Below are positions 16,453 to 25,355 of a stretch of DNA of 64,000 nucleotides, in pieces (positions within the stretch are counted from its first letter, which is position 1; every line of letters begins with the position of its first letter). The notes under the pieces are model-generated. The model ran no database searches, had not been told where the DNA came from, and saw only the letters and a program-made list of their open reading frames with translations. The position numbers and the translations under genes were made by a program. The DNA comes from Catenulispora sp. EB89. Lineage in GTDB: Bacteria; Actinomycetota; Actinomycetes; Streptomycetales; Catenulisporaceae. The stretch covers positions 38,706-102,705 of the forward strand of contig NZ_JBGCCU010000036.1 in the NCBI RefSeq assembly GCF_041261445.1, written 5' to 3'.

Positions 16453-17055
16453 GTGAGTGAGACCCCCAACACCCCCGCCCCCGCGCCGTCCACGGGTATC
16501 GCGGATCCAGCCCCGCTGGGCCTGGCCGGATTCGCCATGACCACGTTCATCCTGAGCGTTCTCAACACCAACATCATCTCCGAGAAGGGCGGCGGGGACG
16601 TCGTCCTGGGCCTGGCCCTGTTCTACGGGGGTCTGGCGCAGCTGCTGGCCGGCATGTGGGAGTACCGGCGCGGCAACACCTTCGGCGCCACCGCGTTCTC
16701 CTCCTTCGGCGCGTTCTGGCTCAGCTACTGGGCCATCGTGCACTGGAGCTCCGGCGAGGACGCGCACAAGACGATCGGGCTGTACCTGTTCGCCTGGTTC
16801 CTGTTCACCGGCTACATGACGGTGGCGGCGCTGCGCACCAGCGGCGCGATCCTGGCCGTGTTCGGGCTGCTGACGCTGACGTTCCTGCTCCTGGCCATCG
16901 GGGCCTGGCAGAACTCCACCACCGGCCCGGCCGGGTTCACCAAGATCGGCGGCTTCGTCGGCATCATCACCGCGCTGGCGGCCTGGTACGCCTCGCTGGC
17001 GTCGGTGGCGAACGAGACGCACAAGAAGCAGTTGTTCCCGACCTGGCCTCGATGA
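16453..17055 (+). CDS. acetate/succinate transporter (GPR1/FUN34/YaaH, SatP-like)
   Basis: 200 residues, six hydrophobic helices. The family signature N-P-[AV]-P-L-G-L appears as 'DPAPLGLAGFAMTTFILS', and 'YGGLAQLLAGMWEYRRGNTFG' matches the conserved loop between helices 2 and 3. It imports acetate or succinate with protons. GTG at 16453 has GGAAGGGA upstream. It lies 78 bases before an acetyl-CoA synthetase gene, so uptake and activation of acetate are grouped, with a hairpin between them. Confidence 0.9.
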   Translation: MSETPNTPAPAPSTGIADPAPLGLAGFAMTTFILSVLNTNIISEKGGGDVVLGLALFYGGLAQLLAGMWEYRRGNTFGATAFSSFGAFWLSYWAIVHWSSGEDAHKTIGLYLFAWFLFTGYMTVAALRTSGAILAVFGLLTLTFLLLAIGAWQNSTTGPAGFTKIGGFVGIITALAAWYASLASVANETHKKQLFPTWPR

Positions 17056-17072
17056 GCCCGGGGGAATAGCGT

Positions 17073-17103
17073 GGAACGAGGGCCGCTGTGCGGTCCTCGT
17101 TCC
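17073..17103 (+). terminator. hairpin between acetate transporter and acetyl-CoA synthetase genes
   Basis: GGAACGAGG pairs perfectly with CCTCGTTCC; an inner GCCGC/GCGGT extension (one G-T pair) leaves a 3-base loop. The 14-bp stem is not followed by a T-run. It could be a partial terminator or processing site that lowers acs expression relative to the transporter. Confidence 0.6.
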
Positions 17104-17133
17104 CTTCCGTCGTGACGACTGGGGCTGGGAGAC

Positions 17134-19107
17134 ATGACTGACAACGCTGTCAACCAAGAGACACTGTCCAACCTGCTCAGGGAGAACCGCCGCTTCGCCC
17201 CCGCGCAGGACGTGGCCGACCACGCGAACGTCACCGCCGAGGCCTACGCCGAGGCCGACGCCGACCGCGAGGCCTTCTGGGCCGCCCAGGCCGGGCGGCT
17301 GCACTGGGAGCGGCCCTGGACGCAGATCCTCGACTGGTCCGACCGGCCGTTCGCCAAGTGGTTCGTCGGCGGGCGGCTGAACGTCGCCCACAACTGCGTG
17401 GACCGGCACGTCGAGGCCGGCAACGGCGACCGCGTCGCGATCCACTTCGAGGGCGAGCCCGGCGACTCCCGCTCGCTGACCTACGCCGAGCTCAAGGACG
17501 AGGTCTGCAAGGCCGCCAACGCGCTGACCGAGCTCGGCGTCGCCGACGGCGACCGGGTCGCGATCTACATGCCGATGGTCCCGGAGACCGCGGTCGCGAT
17601 GCTCGCCTGCGCGCGCATCGGCGCGGTGCACTCGGTGTGCTTCGCGGCGTTCTCCCCGGAGGCCCTGCGCGGCCGGATCGAGGACGCCGGCGCGAAGCTG
17701 CTGATCACGGCCGACGGCTACCACCGGCGCGGCTCGATCGTGAACCTGAAGGCGAACGCCGACGAGGCCGCGCTCGCGTCCCCGACCATCGAGAAGGTGC
17801 TGGTCGTCCGGCGGACCGGGCACGAGGTGGCGTGGGACCCGGCGCGCGACGTGTGGTGGCACGAGGCGGTGGACCGGCAGAGTGCTGAGCACACGGCGCA
17901 GGGCTTCGACTCCGAGCACCCGCTGTTCATCCTCTACACGTCGGGCACCACGGGTAAGCCCAAGGGCATCCTGCACACCACCGGCGGCTACCTGACGCAG
18001 GCTTCGTACACCCACCACGCGGTGTTCGACCTGAAGCCGGAGACGGACGTGTACTGGTGCACCGCCGACGTCGGCTGGGTCACCGGACACTCCTACATCG
18101 TCTATGGGCCGCTCTCCAACGGCGCTACAGAGGTGATGTACGAGGGCACCCCCGACACCCCGCACCAGGGCCGCTTCTGGGAGATCGTCCAGAAGTACAA
18201 GGTCACGCTTCTCTACACCGCGCCGACGGCCATCAGGACCTTCATGAAGTGGGGTTCGGCGATCCCGGCGAAGTTCGACCTCAGCTCCCTGCGGCTGTTG
18301 GGTTCGGTCGGCGAGCCGATCAACCCCGAGGCGTGGATCTGGTACCGCGAGAACATCGGCGGGGGCCGGACGCCGGTGGTGGACACCTGGTGGCAGACCG
18401 AGACCGGGGCGATCATGATCTCCCCGCTGCCGGGCGTCACCGAGGCCAAGCCGGGCTCGGCCATGCGGCCGCTGCCGGGCATCTCGGCGAACGTCGTCGA
18501 CAAGACCGGGACGCCGGTGCCGAACGGCGGCGGCGGGTACCTGGTGCTGGACAAGCCGTGGCCGTCGATGCTGCGCGGCATCTGGGGCGACCCGCAGCGC
18601 TTCATCGAGACGTACTGGGCGCGGTTCGCCGAGCAGGGGTACTACTTCGCCGGCGACGGTGCCAAGAAGGACGAGGACGGCGACCTGTGGCTGCTGGGCC
18701 GCGTCGACGACATCATGCTTGTCTCCGGCCACAACATCTCCACCACCGAGGTCGAGTCGGCGCTCGTCTCCTACCCGGCCGTGGCCGAGGCGGCCGTGGT
18801 CGGCGCCAAGGACGAGACGACGGGGCAGCGCATCGTCGCCTTCGTCATCCTGCGCGGCGGCAACGAGGAGTACGCGGAGCTGGCCGAGACGTTGCGCGAG
18901 CACGTCAGCAAGGCCATCGGCCCGATCGCCAAGCCGCGGCAGATCATCGTGGTGCCGGAGCTGCCGAAGACCCGGTCCGGCAAGATCATGCGGCGGCTGC
19001 TGCGGGACGTCGCGGAGGACCGGGCGATCGGGGACACCACGACGCTCGCCGACTCCACGGTCATGGACCTGATCTCGACGAAGCTGCCGCACGCCGAGGA
19101 GGACTGA
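17134..19107 (+). CDS. acs: acetyl-CoA synthetase (AMP-forming)
   Basis: Converts acetate, ATP and CoA to acetyl-CoA, AMP and PPi. The 657 residues match the family length. Visible motifs: 'LYTSGTTGKPKG' (P-loop), 'DTWWQTETGAIM' (adenine binding), 'YYFAGDGAKKDEDGDLWLLG' and 'RVDDIMLVSGHNISTTEVES' (hinge), and C-terminal 'KTRSGKIMRR' with the catalytic lysine that is the target of regulatory acetylation in this family. ATG at 17134 has GGGAG upstream. It follows an acetate transporter gene, so the pair probably serves acetate scavenging. Confidence 0.95.
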   Translation: MTDNAVNQETLSNLLRENRRFAPAQDVADHANVTAEAYAEADADREAFWAAQAGRLHWERPWTQILDWSDRPFAKWFVGGRLNVAHNCVDRHVEAGNGDRVAIHFEGEPGDSRSLTYAELKDEVCKAANALTELGVADGDRVAIYMPMVPETAVAMLACARIGAVHSVCFAAFSPEALRGRIEDAGAKLLITADGYHRRGSIVNLKANADEAALASPTIEKVLVVRRTGHEVAWDPARDVWWHEAVDRQSAEHTAQGFDSEHPLFILYTSGTTGKPKGILHTTGGYLTQASYTHHAVFDLKPETDVYWCTADVGWVTGHSYIVYGPLSNGATEVMYEGTPDTPHQGRFWEIVQKYKVTLLYTAPTAIRTFMKWGSAIPAKFDLSSLRLLGSVGEPINPEAWIWYRENIGGGRTPVVDTWWQTETGAIMISPLPGVTEAKPGSAMRPLPGISANVVDKTGTPVPNGGGGYLVLDKPWPSMLRGIWGDPQRFIETYWARFAEQGYYFAGDGAKKDEDGDLWLLGRVDDIMLVSGHNISTTEVESALVSYPAVAEAAVVGAKDETTGQRIVAFVILRGGNEEYAELAETLREHVSKAIGPIAKPRQIIVVPELPKTRSGKIMRRLLRDVAEDRAIGDTTTLADSTVMDLISTKLPHAEED

Positions 19108-19220
19108 GGCACGCGGCGACGAACGCTGCGCGCGCCGGGATCTTGTCGGCGCCGGTTGCTACGGTGGGGCCCGCTCGTCAAGGGCGGGCCTCGGCGTGGC
19201 GACTTCTCGGGAGACGATCG

Positions 19221-19616
19221 ATGAGCATGCAGGTCGACATCACCTTCGACGGCGCGCGCGTGGACGCCGCCGCTCTCGGCCGGCTGGCTCGCCACGGGGT
19301 GAACCTGGAAGCGCTGGACCACACGGCGCGGGCCGGGATGCGCGCCGAATTCGCCGAGGCGGATTCCACGGTCCGGTTCTACGCCGAGCACCATCGCGAC
19401 GAGTTGGGGGCCGTGTTCGGCGAGGACGGCTCGATCGACCTCGAACCCTTCCTCGCCGCACTGAGCCTGGTCGGCATCGAGTTCTGCCTCGATGCCGAAC
19501 CCGAGGACTCCGGGGTCATCCTCGACTACTCGATCGGCGCCGAGGTCACCAACTACCTCATCGCCGTGTCGCTGGACGACGACGGCGAGGTGGAGGACAT
19601 CTCGATGGAGAGTTGA
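19221..19616 (+). CDS. DUF2004-type hypothetical protein
   Basis: 131 residues, acidic, no signal or membrane segment. The pattern 'DITFDGARVDAAALGRLA', 'FYAEHHRDELG' and the acidic end 'VSLDDDGEVEDISMES' looks like the DUF2004 family, whose role is unknown. ATG at 19221 has CGGGAG upstream; longer in-frame reading would enter the acs gene in the wrong frame. It ends two bases before the convergent DinB-like gene. Confidence 0.65.
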   Translation: MSMQVDITFDGARVDAAALGRLARHGVNLEALDHTARAGMRAEFAEADSTVRFYAEHHRDELGAVFGEDGSIDLEPFLAALSLVGIEFCLDAEPEDSGVILDYSIGAEVTNYLIAVSLDDDGEVEDISMES

Positions 19617-19618
19617 GG

Positions 19619-20191
19619 TCAGGCACCCTCGCGCAGGTACAGATCCCGCAGCAGCCCGAGCTCGCCGCCGTGGTGTGCGACCTCGTCCAGCGCGTGCAGC
19701 GCCAGCGCCAGGAAGCTCGCGTCTGCGAACTCTCCGGCGCGCGGGCCCATCGGTTCCATCAGGCGCTCGTCGCCGAGACCTTCGACGCGGGCGATGAAGC
19801 GGGCCCAGTCCTCTTCCATCGCCAGGATGCCGCGGTCGGCCGTGCCGGGCCATTCGAAGGGGTCGCCGAGGGCGGGTACGTCCTCGAAGAAGCCCAGGTA
19901 GCCGCGCAGGCAGTCCGAGCCGATGTGCCACATGCGCCAGGCGATGGTCGTGACCGGGGCTGGTGCGTCGTCGGCGTCGCGGTCCGAGCTGTCCGGGCTG
20001 ACCGGGCCTTTCGGCAGCCGCGAGTCGGCGCGGTAGACGCCCTCGTCGGTGCGGCGGATGGTCATGCAGTCGGGGACCGGCTGCCACAGGTACTCGGCGT
20101 CGGTCAGGCCCTCCAGGCGCGCGAACGTCCGGGACCGCACGTCTTCGAAGGTCCGCAGGACGTCGCGGGTGATGGGGTCGTGCTCAGCCAA
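19619..20191 (-). CDS. DinB family protein
   Basis: 190 residues of the DinB/YfiT four-helix metal-binding superfamily. Histidines that could form the metal site are in 'AWRMWHIGSD' and 'ALDEVAHHGGELGLLRDLY', the latter typical for the last helix. Members include thiol-dependent transferases using mycothiol or bacillithiol. Its start lies inside the end of the AraC-type gene (8-base overlap), so the two are one operon. Substrate unknown. Confidence 0.8.
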   Translation of the reverse strand: MAEHDPITRDVLRTFEDVRSRTFARLEGLTDAEYLWQPVPDCMTIRRTDEGVYRADSRLPKGPVSPDSSDRDADDAPAPVTTIAWRMWHIGSDCLRGYLGFFEDVPALGDPFEWPGTADRGILAMEEDWARFIARVEGLGDERLMEPMGPRAGEFADASFLALALHALDEVAHHGGELGLLRDLYLREGA

Positions 20192-21050
20192 GGTCAGCTC
20201 CTGGATCCGGTGTCTTCTTGCGTGTCTCGCGCGCCGTCGCCGCGTACTGCGCCGGCGGCAGTCCGAAGGCGGCGGTGAAGTCGCGGGTCAGGTGCGCCTG
20301 GTCGGCGTACCCGAGGTCGGTGGCCAGCGCGGCCCAGTCGACGTGCTCGTTGTGGGCGATGCGCTCGCCGACCTCGTAGAGGCGGTAGCGGCGCAGGAAC
20401 CACTTCGGGCCGATGCCGATGTGCTCGGTGAAGGCGCGCTGGAGCGTGCGGATGCCGACGCCGGCGGCGGACGCCAGGTCCTCGGCGCGGGTCAGGGCCC
20501 GGTCGTGCACCGCCAGCTCGGCCCACTCGGTCGTGGTCTCGCAGTCCTGGCGCTCGGCGGGGACGTGATCGGCCAGCGCGGCGTCCGCGGCGGCGGCGAT
20601 GGCGTCGGCCGGCACGTCCAGGTCGGCGACCAGCGGCACCAGCAGGGCCTCCAGGTCGGCCAGGGCCGGCACGCCGGCCAGCGGGACGTCCTGGTCGGTG
20701 AGCGTGGCCAGCGGGCCGTCGAAGAACGGCGCGAAGCCGGCCGGGCGGAACATGATCCCCAGCGCGCGTCCCTCACCCTCCAGGGTGACCGCGAACCGCC
20801 CGGTGTCCACCCCGGACACCAGCGCACCGTGCGCCTCGAACACCACGTTGACCACCGGATGGAGCAGCACCTGCTGCTCGTGCCGGATCCCCGGCGGCAG
20901 GCGCCACGTGGAGAGCCAGTACCGGTCGACGAAGCGCGCCGCGCCGCCGGTCGGCGGGAAGCGGTCCAGGCGGAACACGGTGCCGGCGGCGGCCGGCCGC
21001 ACGATGCCGCGGCTGTCGTCGGCCACCGGCTTGACCTGGGATTCGGACAT
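20184..21050 (-). CDS. AraC family transcriptional regulator
   Basis: 288 residues: an N-terminal DUF6597-like sensor half ('FVDRYWLSTWRLPPG', 'GIMFRPAGFAPFF') and a C-terminal AraC DNA-binding half with two helix-turn-helices ('GVGIRTLQRAFTEHIGIGPK' and 'LGYADQAHLTRDFTAAFG'). ATG at 21050 is chosen because upstream in-frame sequence is the low-complexity repeat region and the divergent gene. It overlaps the DinB gene and is divergent from another DinB-superfamily gene at 21123, so it may control both. Confidence 0.9.
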   Translation of the reverse strand: MSESQVKPVADDSRGIVRPAAAGTVFRLDRFPPTGGAARFVDRYWLSTWRLPPGIRHEQQVLLHPVVNVVFEAHGALVSGVDTGRFAVTLEGEGRALGIMFRPAGFAPFFDGPLATLTDQDVPLAGVPALADLEALLVPLVADLDVPADAIAAAADAALADHVPAERQDCETTTEWAELAVHDRALTRAEDLASAAGVGIRTLQRAFTEHIGIGPKWFLRRYRLYEVGERIAHNEHVDWAALATDLGYADQAHLTRDFTAAFGLPPAQYAATARETRKKTPDPGADLG

Positions 21051-21122
21051 GGGATCAGGGTAGCGGCGAGCACTGACGCGTTTCTTCAAGACGGGCGCCG
21101 CGCGTGGTCGTAGCGTCGCGGT

Positions 21123-21689
21123 ATGAGCACCGTTCACGAGCAGTTGACCGAAGCGGCCGACCAGGCCGCGCGCATCGTTGCCGGCACCGACCCGAGCCGG
21201 TTCGGCGACAAGACGCCGTGCACGCAGTGGGACGTCAAGGAGTTGCTGAACCATCTGATCCTGTGGACCTCGTACTCCTTCGAGCGCCGCGCCCGCAGCG
21301 AGCAGGTCGGCCCGGAACTGACCGAACGCGACTTCGCCGCCGAAGCCGACTACGCCGCCGCCTACCGCGCGCAGCTGGACCGCGCCCTGGCCGCCTGGGC
21401 CCCGGCCGAGGTGTGGGACAGCGAGATCGACACCGGCGGCGGCAAGACCCCGGCCCCGCAGGTCGCGGAGATGATCCTGATGGAGATGGTCCTGCACGGC
21501 TGGGACCTCGCCACCGCGACCGGGCAGCCGTACCAGGTCTCGGACCAGGTCGCGGCGACGGTCGCCAAGGCCGTCGCCGCCTCGGCGGAGATGTACCGCC
21601 AGTACGACGGCTTCGCGGCCGAGGTGGAGGTAGGCCCGGACGCGACGGCGCTGGAGACGGCGCTGGCGGTGTCGGGGCGGCAGCCGTAG
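21123..21689 (+). CDS. TIGR03086-type mycothiol-dependent/DinB-superfamily metal-binding protein
   Basis: 188 residues. 'TPCTQWDVKELLNHLI' and 'VLHGWDLATATGQPY' are hallmarks of the actinobacterial TIGR03086 group, relatives of mycothiol-dependent maleylpyruvate isomerase; the His in each motif and acidic residues form the presumed metal site. Enzymatic role is unknown. Divergent from the AraC regulator with a 72-base gap, and probably regulated by it. A 35-bp tandem repeat begins about 40 bases after the stop. Confidence 0.8.
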   Translation: MSTVHEQLTEAADQAARIVAGTDPSRFGDKTPCTQWDVKELLNHLILWTSYSFERRARSEQVGPELTERDFAAEADYAAAYRAQLDRALAAWAPAEVWDSEIDTGGGKTPAPQVAEMILMEMVLHGWDLATATGQPYQVSDQVAATVAKAVAASAEMYRQYDGFAAEVEVGPDATALETALAVSGRQP

Positions 21690-21730
21690 CGGGGTGGCAG
21701 GGTCCGGATTCGGGTCCGGGGCCGGGCCGT

Positions 21731-21870
21731 AGGCATGGCAGGGCCCGTGTCCGTGTCCGGGCGGGAGGCATGGCAGGGCTCGTGTCCGTGTCCGGGCGGG
21801 AGGCATGGCAGGGCTCGTGTCCGTGTCCGGGCGGTAGGTATGGCCGGGCCCGTGTCCGTGTCCGGGCGGG
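21731..21870. repeat. 35-bp tandem repeat, four copies
   Basis: Four head-to-tail 35-bp units beginning AGGCATGGCAGGG at 21731, 21766, 21801 and 21836. The middle two are identical; the outer ones differ at a few bases. Each unit holds GTGTCCGTGTCCGGGCGG, and G-C-[CT]-C-G with CGGGC can form a short stem. A degenerate half unit precedes and follows. It lies between convergent genes in gene-free sequence (21690-22060). There are no unique spacers, so it is not CRISPR. Confidence 0.9.
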
Positions 21871-22060
21871 AGGTGCCTGTCGGTAGCGGCGGTCAGCCTC
21901 CCGCGCGTGGTTGATGATCGCCGTGCGGGCGGGGGACCCGCGGTGGGGGAGGGGCCCGATCGCCGTACGCGGGCCGGCGAGCCGTCGTTCGAAGACCTGG
22001 CGCAGACTGCGTGCTGGCGGACGGCTCGTCGGGCGGCGATCGACCATCTCCTGATGCTGA

Positions 22061-22723
22061 TCAGCGCTGTCGCCGAGCGGCGGCCTTGCGCGCGAGCACC
22101 TGGATCCCGGCCGCCTCGTTCCCGTTCATCGTGGCGACGCTGATCCGCCGGGAATCCTCGATGGCCAGGCCGGTCAGCAGTTCGGCGAAGTGGTCGGGGT
22201 GGTGGTGCCGGCACACCGCGCCGTCGCTGGTCTCGAAGATCCCGTAGGTACCGTGCGTCGGGGCGAAGCGCTCGTAGCGCTCGACGCTGCGCGTGTCGTC
22301 GCCCAGCACCAGGTCGCTGACGTAGAGCAGCCCGCCGGGCTTGAGGACCCGCTCCAGCTCGCCGATCAGCCGACGCTGCGCGGCGTCGCCGGGGATGCAG
22401 GTGAGGACCGCGAACAGGACGGCCAGGTCGAAGCTCCCGTCTGGGAACGGCACGGTCGGCGGGGCGTCCAGGACCGCGAAGCGCATCGCCGGCTGCTGCT
22501 CGCGGGCCTGGTCGATCATCCCCGCCGAGCTGTCGACGCCGGTGAGGTCGGTGAACCCCTGCGCGGCCAGGTCCGCCATGGTCCGGCCGTATCCGCAGCC
22601 GTAGTCCAGGACCGCGATGTCCCGGGCGAGCGCATCAGTCCAGGCGGCGTGCAGCGGATGCGTGAAGCGCTTGGTCGCGGCGACGGCGTCCCAGTAGGAG
22701 GTCTGGTTGTCGAGGTCGGTCAT
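22061..22723 (-). CDS. class I SAM-dependent methyltransferase
   Basis: 220 residues. The SAM-binding motif I is 'VLDYGCGYGRTMADL', followed by 'GVDSSAGMIDQA' (acidic residue of motif II) and 'LKPGGLLYVSDL'. The Cys- and His-containing 'GAVCRHHHPDHF' is unusual and found in a subgroup of unknown substrate. ATG at 22723 has GGAGG nine bases upstream. It follows the NagZ gene by 23 bases, so it may be the last gene of the GNAT-NamZ-NagZ operon, though a link with cell-wall recycling is not evident. Confidence 0.85.
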   Translation of the reverse strand: MTDLDNQTSYWDAVAATKRFTHPLHAAWTDALARDIAVLDYGCGYGRTMADLAAQGFTDLTGVDSSAGMIDQAREQQPAMRFAVLDAPPTVPFPDGSFDLAVLFAVLTCIPGDAAQRRLIGELERVLKPGGLLYVSDLVLGDDTRSVERYERFAPTHGTYGIFETSDGAVCRHHHPDHFAELLTGLAIEDSRRISVATMNGNEAAGIQVLARKAAARRQR

Positions 22724-22746
22724 GCTCGGGTCCTCCAGTCGGGGCG

Positions 22747-24183
22747 CTACCTGCCGGCCAAGACCTCGGCTGCGGCCTGCACGCAGACCCGGGAGACGCC
22801 GTAGCCGGCCACCCACGCCGCGCCGCCGGGATCGACGTGCGCGACACCGAGGTCGACCACGATCGTATCGGGGCGCTCCTTCACCAGGCGGGTCACGCGG
22901 TCCAGGTCCTCGGGCGAGCGCTGGATGCCGCGGACGACAACGACCAGGGGGCGGTCGGCGGGCACGGTGTCGGCGGCAGTGTCGGCGAGCTTCGAGTGCG
23001 TCGTGCCGGGGAGCAGGTCGGCGAGCGGGGTGGCGAGGCTGCGGGGGAGTTCGACCTCGACGACGTGCGGCGCCGACTTCAGCGGCAGCGCATCGGGTTC
23101 GGCACGCAGGACCCGGGCAGCGCGGCGGGCTGCCGCGAGACCGTCGTCCGGTGAGCCCACGGCCTCGGCTGTCGAGTCTTCCGGCGCCTCCCGGGCTTCC
23201 CGCCGCCACGCCGCGAAAGCCGCCACCCGCTCCGCGGCCTCCACCAACCGCGCCTCCGCCAGCGTCCCGTCGCGCACCGCCCCCGCGATCGCCTCGGTCA
23301 CCGCGGCGATGTCCGCGTCCGTCGAATTGTTGTCCACGCAGACCAGGTCCATCCCCGCGACCAGCGCCCGCACCGCCGCACCGGCGAGCCCGTACCGCTC
23401 CCGCACCGCGGCCATCCCGATCCCGTCGGTCACCGCCAGCCCGTCGAAGCCGAGTTCGCCGCGCAGCAGCTCGCCGACCACCGCCGGGCTCACCGAGGCC
23501 GGGTGCTCGGCGTCGAACTCGGGCATCAGCAGGTGCGCGACCATCACCGCGCGCGCCCCGGCCCCGACCGCCGCCGCGAACGGCGGCAGCGTGTCGCGCC
23601 GCAGCTCCGCCAGCGTGGCGTGCACCGTCGGCAGCCCGAAGTGCGAGTCCACGACGGTGTCGCCGTGCCCCGGGAAGTGCTTCGCGCACGCCGCGACCCC
23701 CGCCGCGTGCAGCCCCCGCACCGCCGCGGCGACGTGCCGCGCCACCAGTGCCGGGTCCGAGCCGAACGAGCGCGCGCCGATCACCGGGTTGCGCGGCTCG
23801 GTGTTCACGTCGGCGACCGGCGCGTAGTCCAGGTCGATCCCCGCCGCGCGCACCAGGGAGCCCACCGAGCGGGCCATGGCCTCGGTCAGCGCCGCGTCGT
23901 CCACCGCGCCGAGCGCCAGGTTCCCCGGGTAGGAGGAGCCGGTCGCGAACTCCAGCCGCGTGATGTCCCCGGCTTCCTCATCGACTGCCACGAACACGTC
24001 CGGATTCTCCGCGCGCAGCTCGTCCGTCAGCCCCCGCAGCTGCGCCGGCGACTCGATGTTCGCGGCGAACAGGATCACCGACCCGAGCCCGCCGGCCAGC
24101 CGCCGCCGCACCCAGTCCGGCAGCGCCGGGCCGACGAAGCCCGGCTGCAGGACGCGGGCGATCAGGACATCGAGCTCTGACAT
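22747..24183 (-). CDS. nagZ: glycoside hydrolase family 3, beta-N-acetylglucosaminidase (NagZ-like)
   Basis: Removes non-reducing N-acetylglucosamine from peptidoglycan fragments. 478 residues: GH3 barrel with the NagZ signature 'KHFPGHGDTVVDSHFG', whose His-Asp dyad acts as acid/base, and the nucleophile Asp in 'AVTDGIGMAAV', plus a C-terminal alpha/beta domain of about 130 residues. There is no signal peptide, so it should act in the cytoplasm, unlike the secreted Bacillus enzyme. Its start overlaps the NamZ stop (TGATG), which with the neighbouring MurR, MurQ and AnmK supports a cell-wall recycling role. Confidence 0.88.
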   Translation of the reverse strand: MSELDVLIARVLQPGFVGPALPDWVRRRLAGGLGSVILFAANIESPAQLRGLTDELRAENPDVFVAVDEEAGDITRLEFATGSSYPGNLALGAVDDAALTEAMARSVGSLVRAAGIDLDYAPVADVNTEPRNPVIGARSFGSDPALVARHVAAAVRGLHAAGVAACAKHFPGHGDTVVDSHFGLPTVHATLAELRRDTLPPFAAAVGAGARAVMVAHLLMPEFDAEHPASVSPAVVGELLRGELGFDGLAVTDGIGMAAVRERYGLAGAAVRALVAGMDLVCVDNNSTDADIAAVTEAIAGAVRDGTLAEARLVEAAERVAAFAAWRREAREAPEDSTAEAVGSPDDGLAAARRAARVLRAEPDALPLKSAPHVVEVELPRSLATPLADLLPGTTHSKLADTAADTVPADRPLVVVVRGIQRSPEDLDRVTRLVKERPDTIVVDLGVAHVDPGGAAWVAGYGVSRVCVQAAAEVLAGR

Positions 24184-25355
24184 CAGTACTCTCCATCGCG
24201 CGGATACAACAGGTACGGTTCCCGCTCCACCTCGGCGAACCGGAGTGCCGGCGCGCGCCACGACTCCAGGATCTCCTCGGCGGAGCTGCCCCTATTCAGG
24301 GCCGTGCGCAGGCCGTCGGATCCGGCCAGCAGGTCGAAGTGCTCGTCCCGGAACCTCAGCCGGCCCAGCCAGCCGTCGCGCAATGCGCACAGCACGGTCA
24401 CGCCGACCGCCAGCGGATCGACGGCGTCGGGGTCGGTGACGTGCAGCTGGGCGCCGCAGATCTGCTGCCCGGCGTACCGGTCGAACGCAGGGGTCGCATA
24501 CGCCTCCCGGACCGTGATTCCGGCAAGCCCGGCCGGCGCGGCGGCCCGCAGCCGTTCGGCGAAACCGCGGTCCAGCCACGGCGCGCCGACGAGCTCGAAC
24601 GGCGTGGTGGTGCCGCGGCCGACCGAGACGTTCGTGCCTTCCAGGAAGCACGTGCCGGGGTAGATCAGGGCACTGATCGGGGTCGGCAGGTTCGGCGACG
24701 GCGGCACCCACGGCAGCGCGGTCGCCGGGAACAGCTCGGCGGCGTTCCACCCGGCCAGCGGCACCACGTCCGGGGCCTCGACGCCGAGCCGGGCGGCGAA
24801 CAGCCGGCCGAGTTCGGCCATCGTCATGCCGTGCCGCACCGGGATCGGGGCGCGGCCGACGAACGAGGCGTACGCCTCCTCCAGCACCGGCCCGGCGACC
24901 GCGCGGCCGCCCAACGGGTTCGGCCGGTCCAGCACGCAGACCCGCACGCCGACCAGCGCCGCGGCGGCCAGGGCGTCGTAGAGGCTTGATTCGTAGGTGA
25001 AGAACCGGGCGCCGACGTTCTGCAGGTCGACCGCCAGCACGTCGATGCGCGACTCGGCCAGCATCCCGGACAGGTGCTCGACGCTGTGGTTGTACGTGTC
25101 GTACACCGGCAGTCCGGTGCTGGAATCCGTTGCGGCGGCTTCGGTTTCGCCGGCCTGCGCCGTGCCGAGCACGCCGTGTTCGGGGCCGAACAGGGCGCGC
25201 AGGTCGGTGTCGGCTTCCAGCAGCGCGTGCGCGGCGTGGCGGCCGTCGGAGGTGATCGCCGCCGGGTGGGTCAGCAAGCCGACTCGGTGTCCGGCAAACG
25301 GTATGCCGCGGCCGCTTCCGGTGTCGACGAGTCGTTCGAGTCCTGAGACCGTCAT
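24183..25355 (-). CDS. namZ: DUF1343 exo-beta-N-acetylmuramidase (NamZ-like)
   Basis: The DUF1343 family includes Bacillus subtilis NamZ (YbbC), which frees MurNAc from the non-reducing end of peptidoglycan chains. The 390 residues show the family pattern: 'VGLLTHPAAIT', 'LFGPEHGVLGTAQAGE', 'LPVYDTYN', 'VDLQNVGARFFTYESSLYD', 'LDRPNPLGG', 'FLEGTNVSVGRGTTTPFELV'. No signal peptide is visible, so it is probably intracellular. It overlaps nagZ downstream and the GNAT gene upstream, forming one operon. Family assignment is firm; the exact substrate is by analogy. Confidence 0.88.
   Translation of the reverse strand: MTVSGLERLVDTGSGRGIPFAGHRVGLLTHPAAITSDGRHAAHALLEADTDLRALFGPEHGVLGTAQAGETEAAATDSSTGLPVYDTYNHSVEHLSGMLAESRIDVLAVDLQNVGARFFTYESSLYDALAAAALVGVRVCVLDRPNPLGGRAVAGPVLEEAYASFVGRAPIPVRHGMTMAELGRLFAARLGVEAPDVVPLAGWNAAELFPATALPWVPPSPNLPTPISALIYPGTCFLEGTNVSVGRGTTTPFELVGAPWLDRGFAERLRAAAPAGLAGITVREAYATPAFDRYAGQQICGAQLHVTDPDAVDPLAVGVTVLCALRDGWLGRLRFRDEHFDLLAGSDGLRTALNRGSSAEEILESWRAPALRFAEVEREPYLLYPRDGEY

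Noticed and set aside
16384..19092. A 902-codon minus-strand frame opposite acetyl-CoA synthetase and its transporter
   Set aside because: Shadow of two well-identified genes.
21731..21870. Possible CRISPR array
   Set aside because: The 35-bp units abut each other without unique spacers, and no cas genes are nearby; it is a simple tandem repeat.
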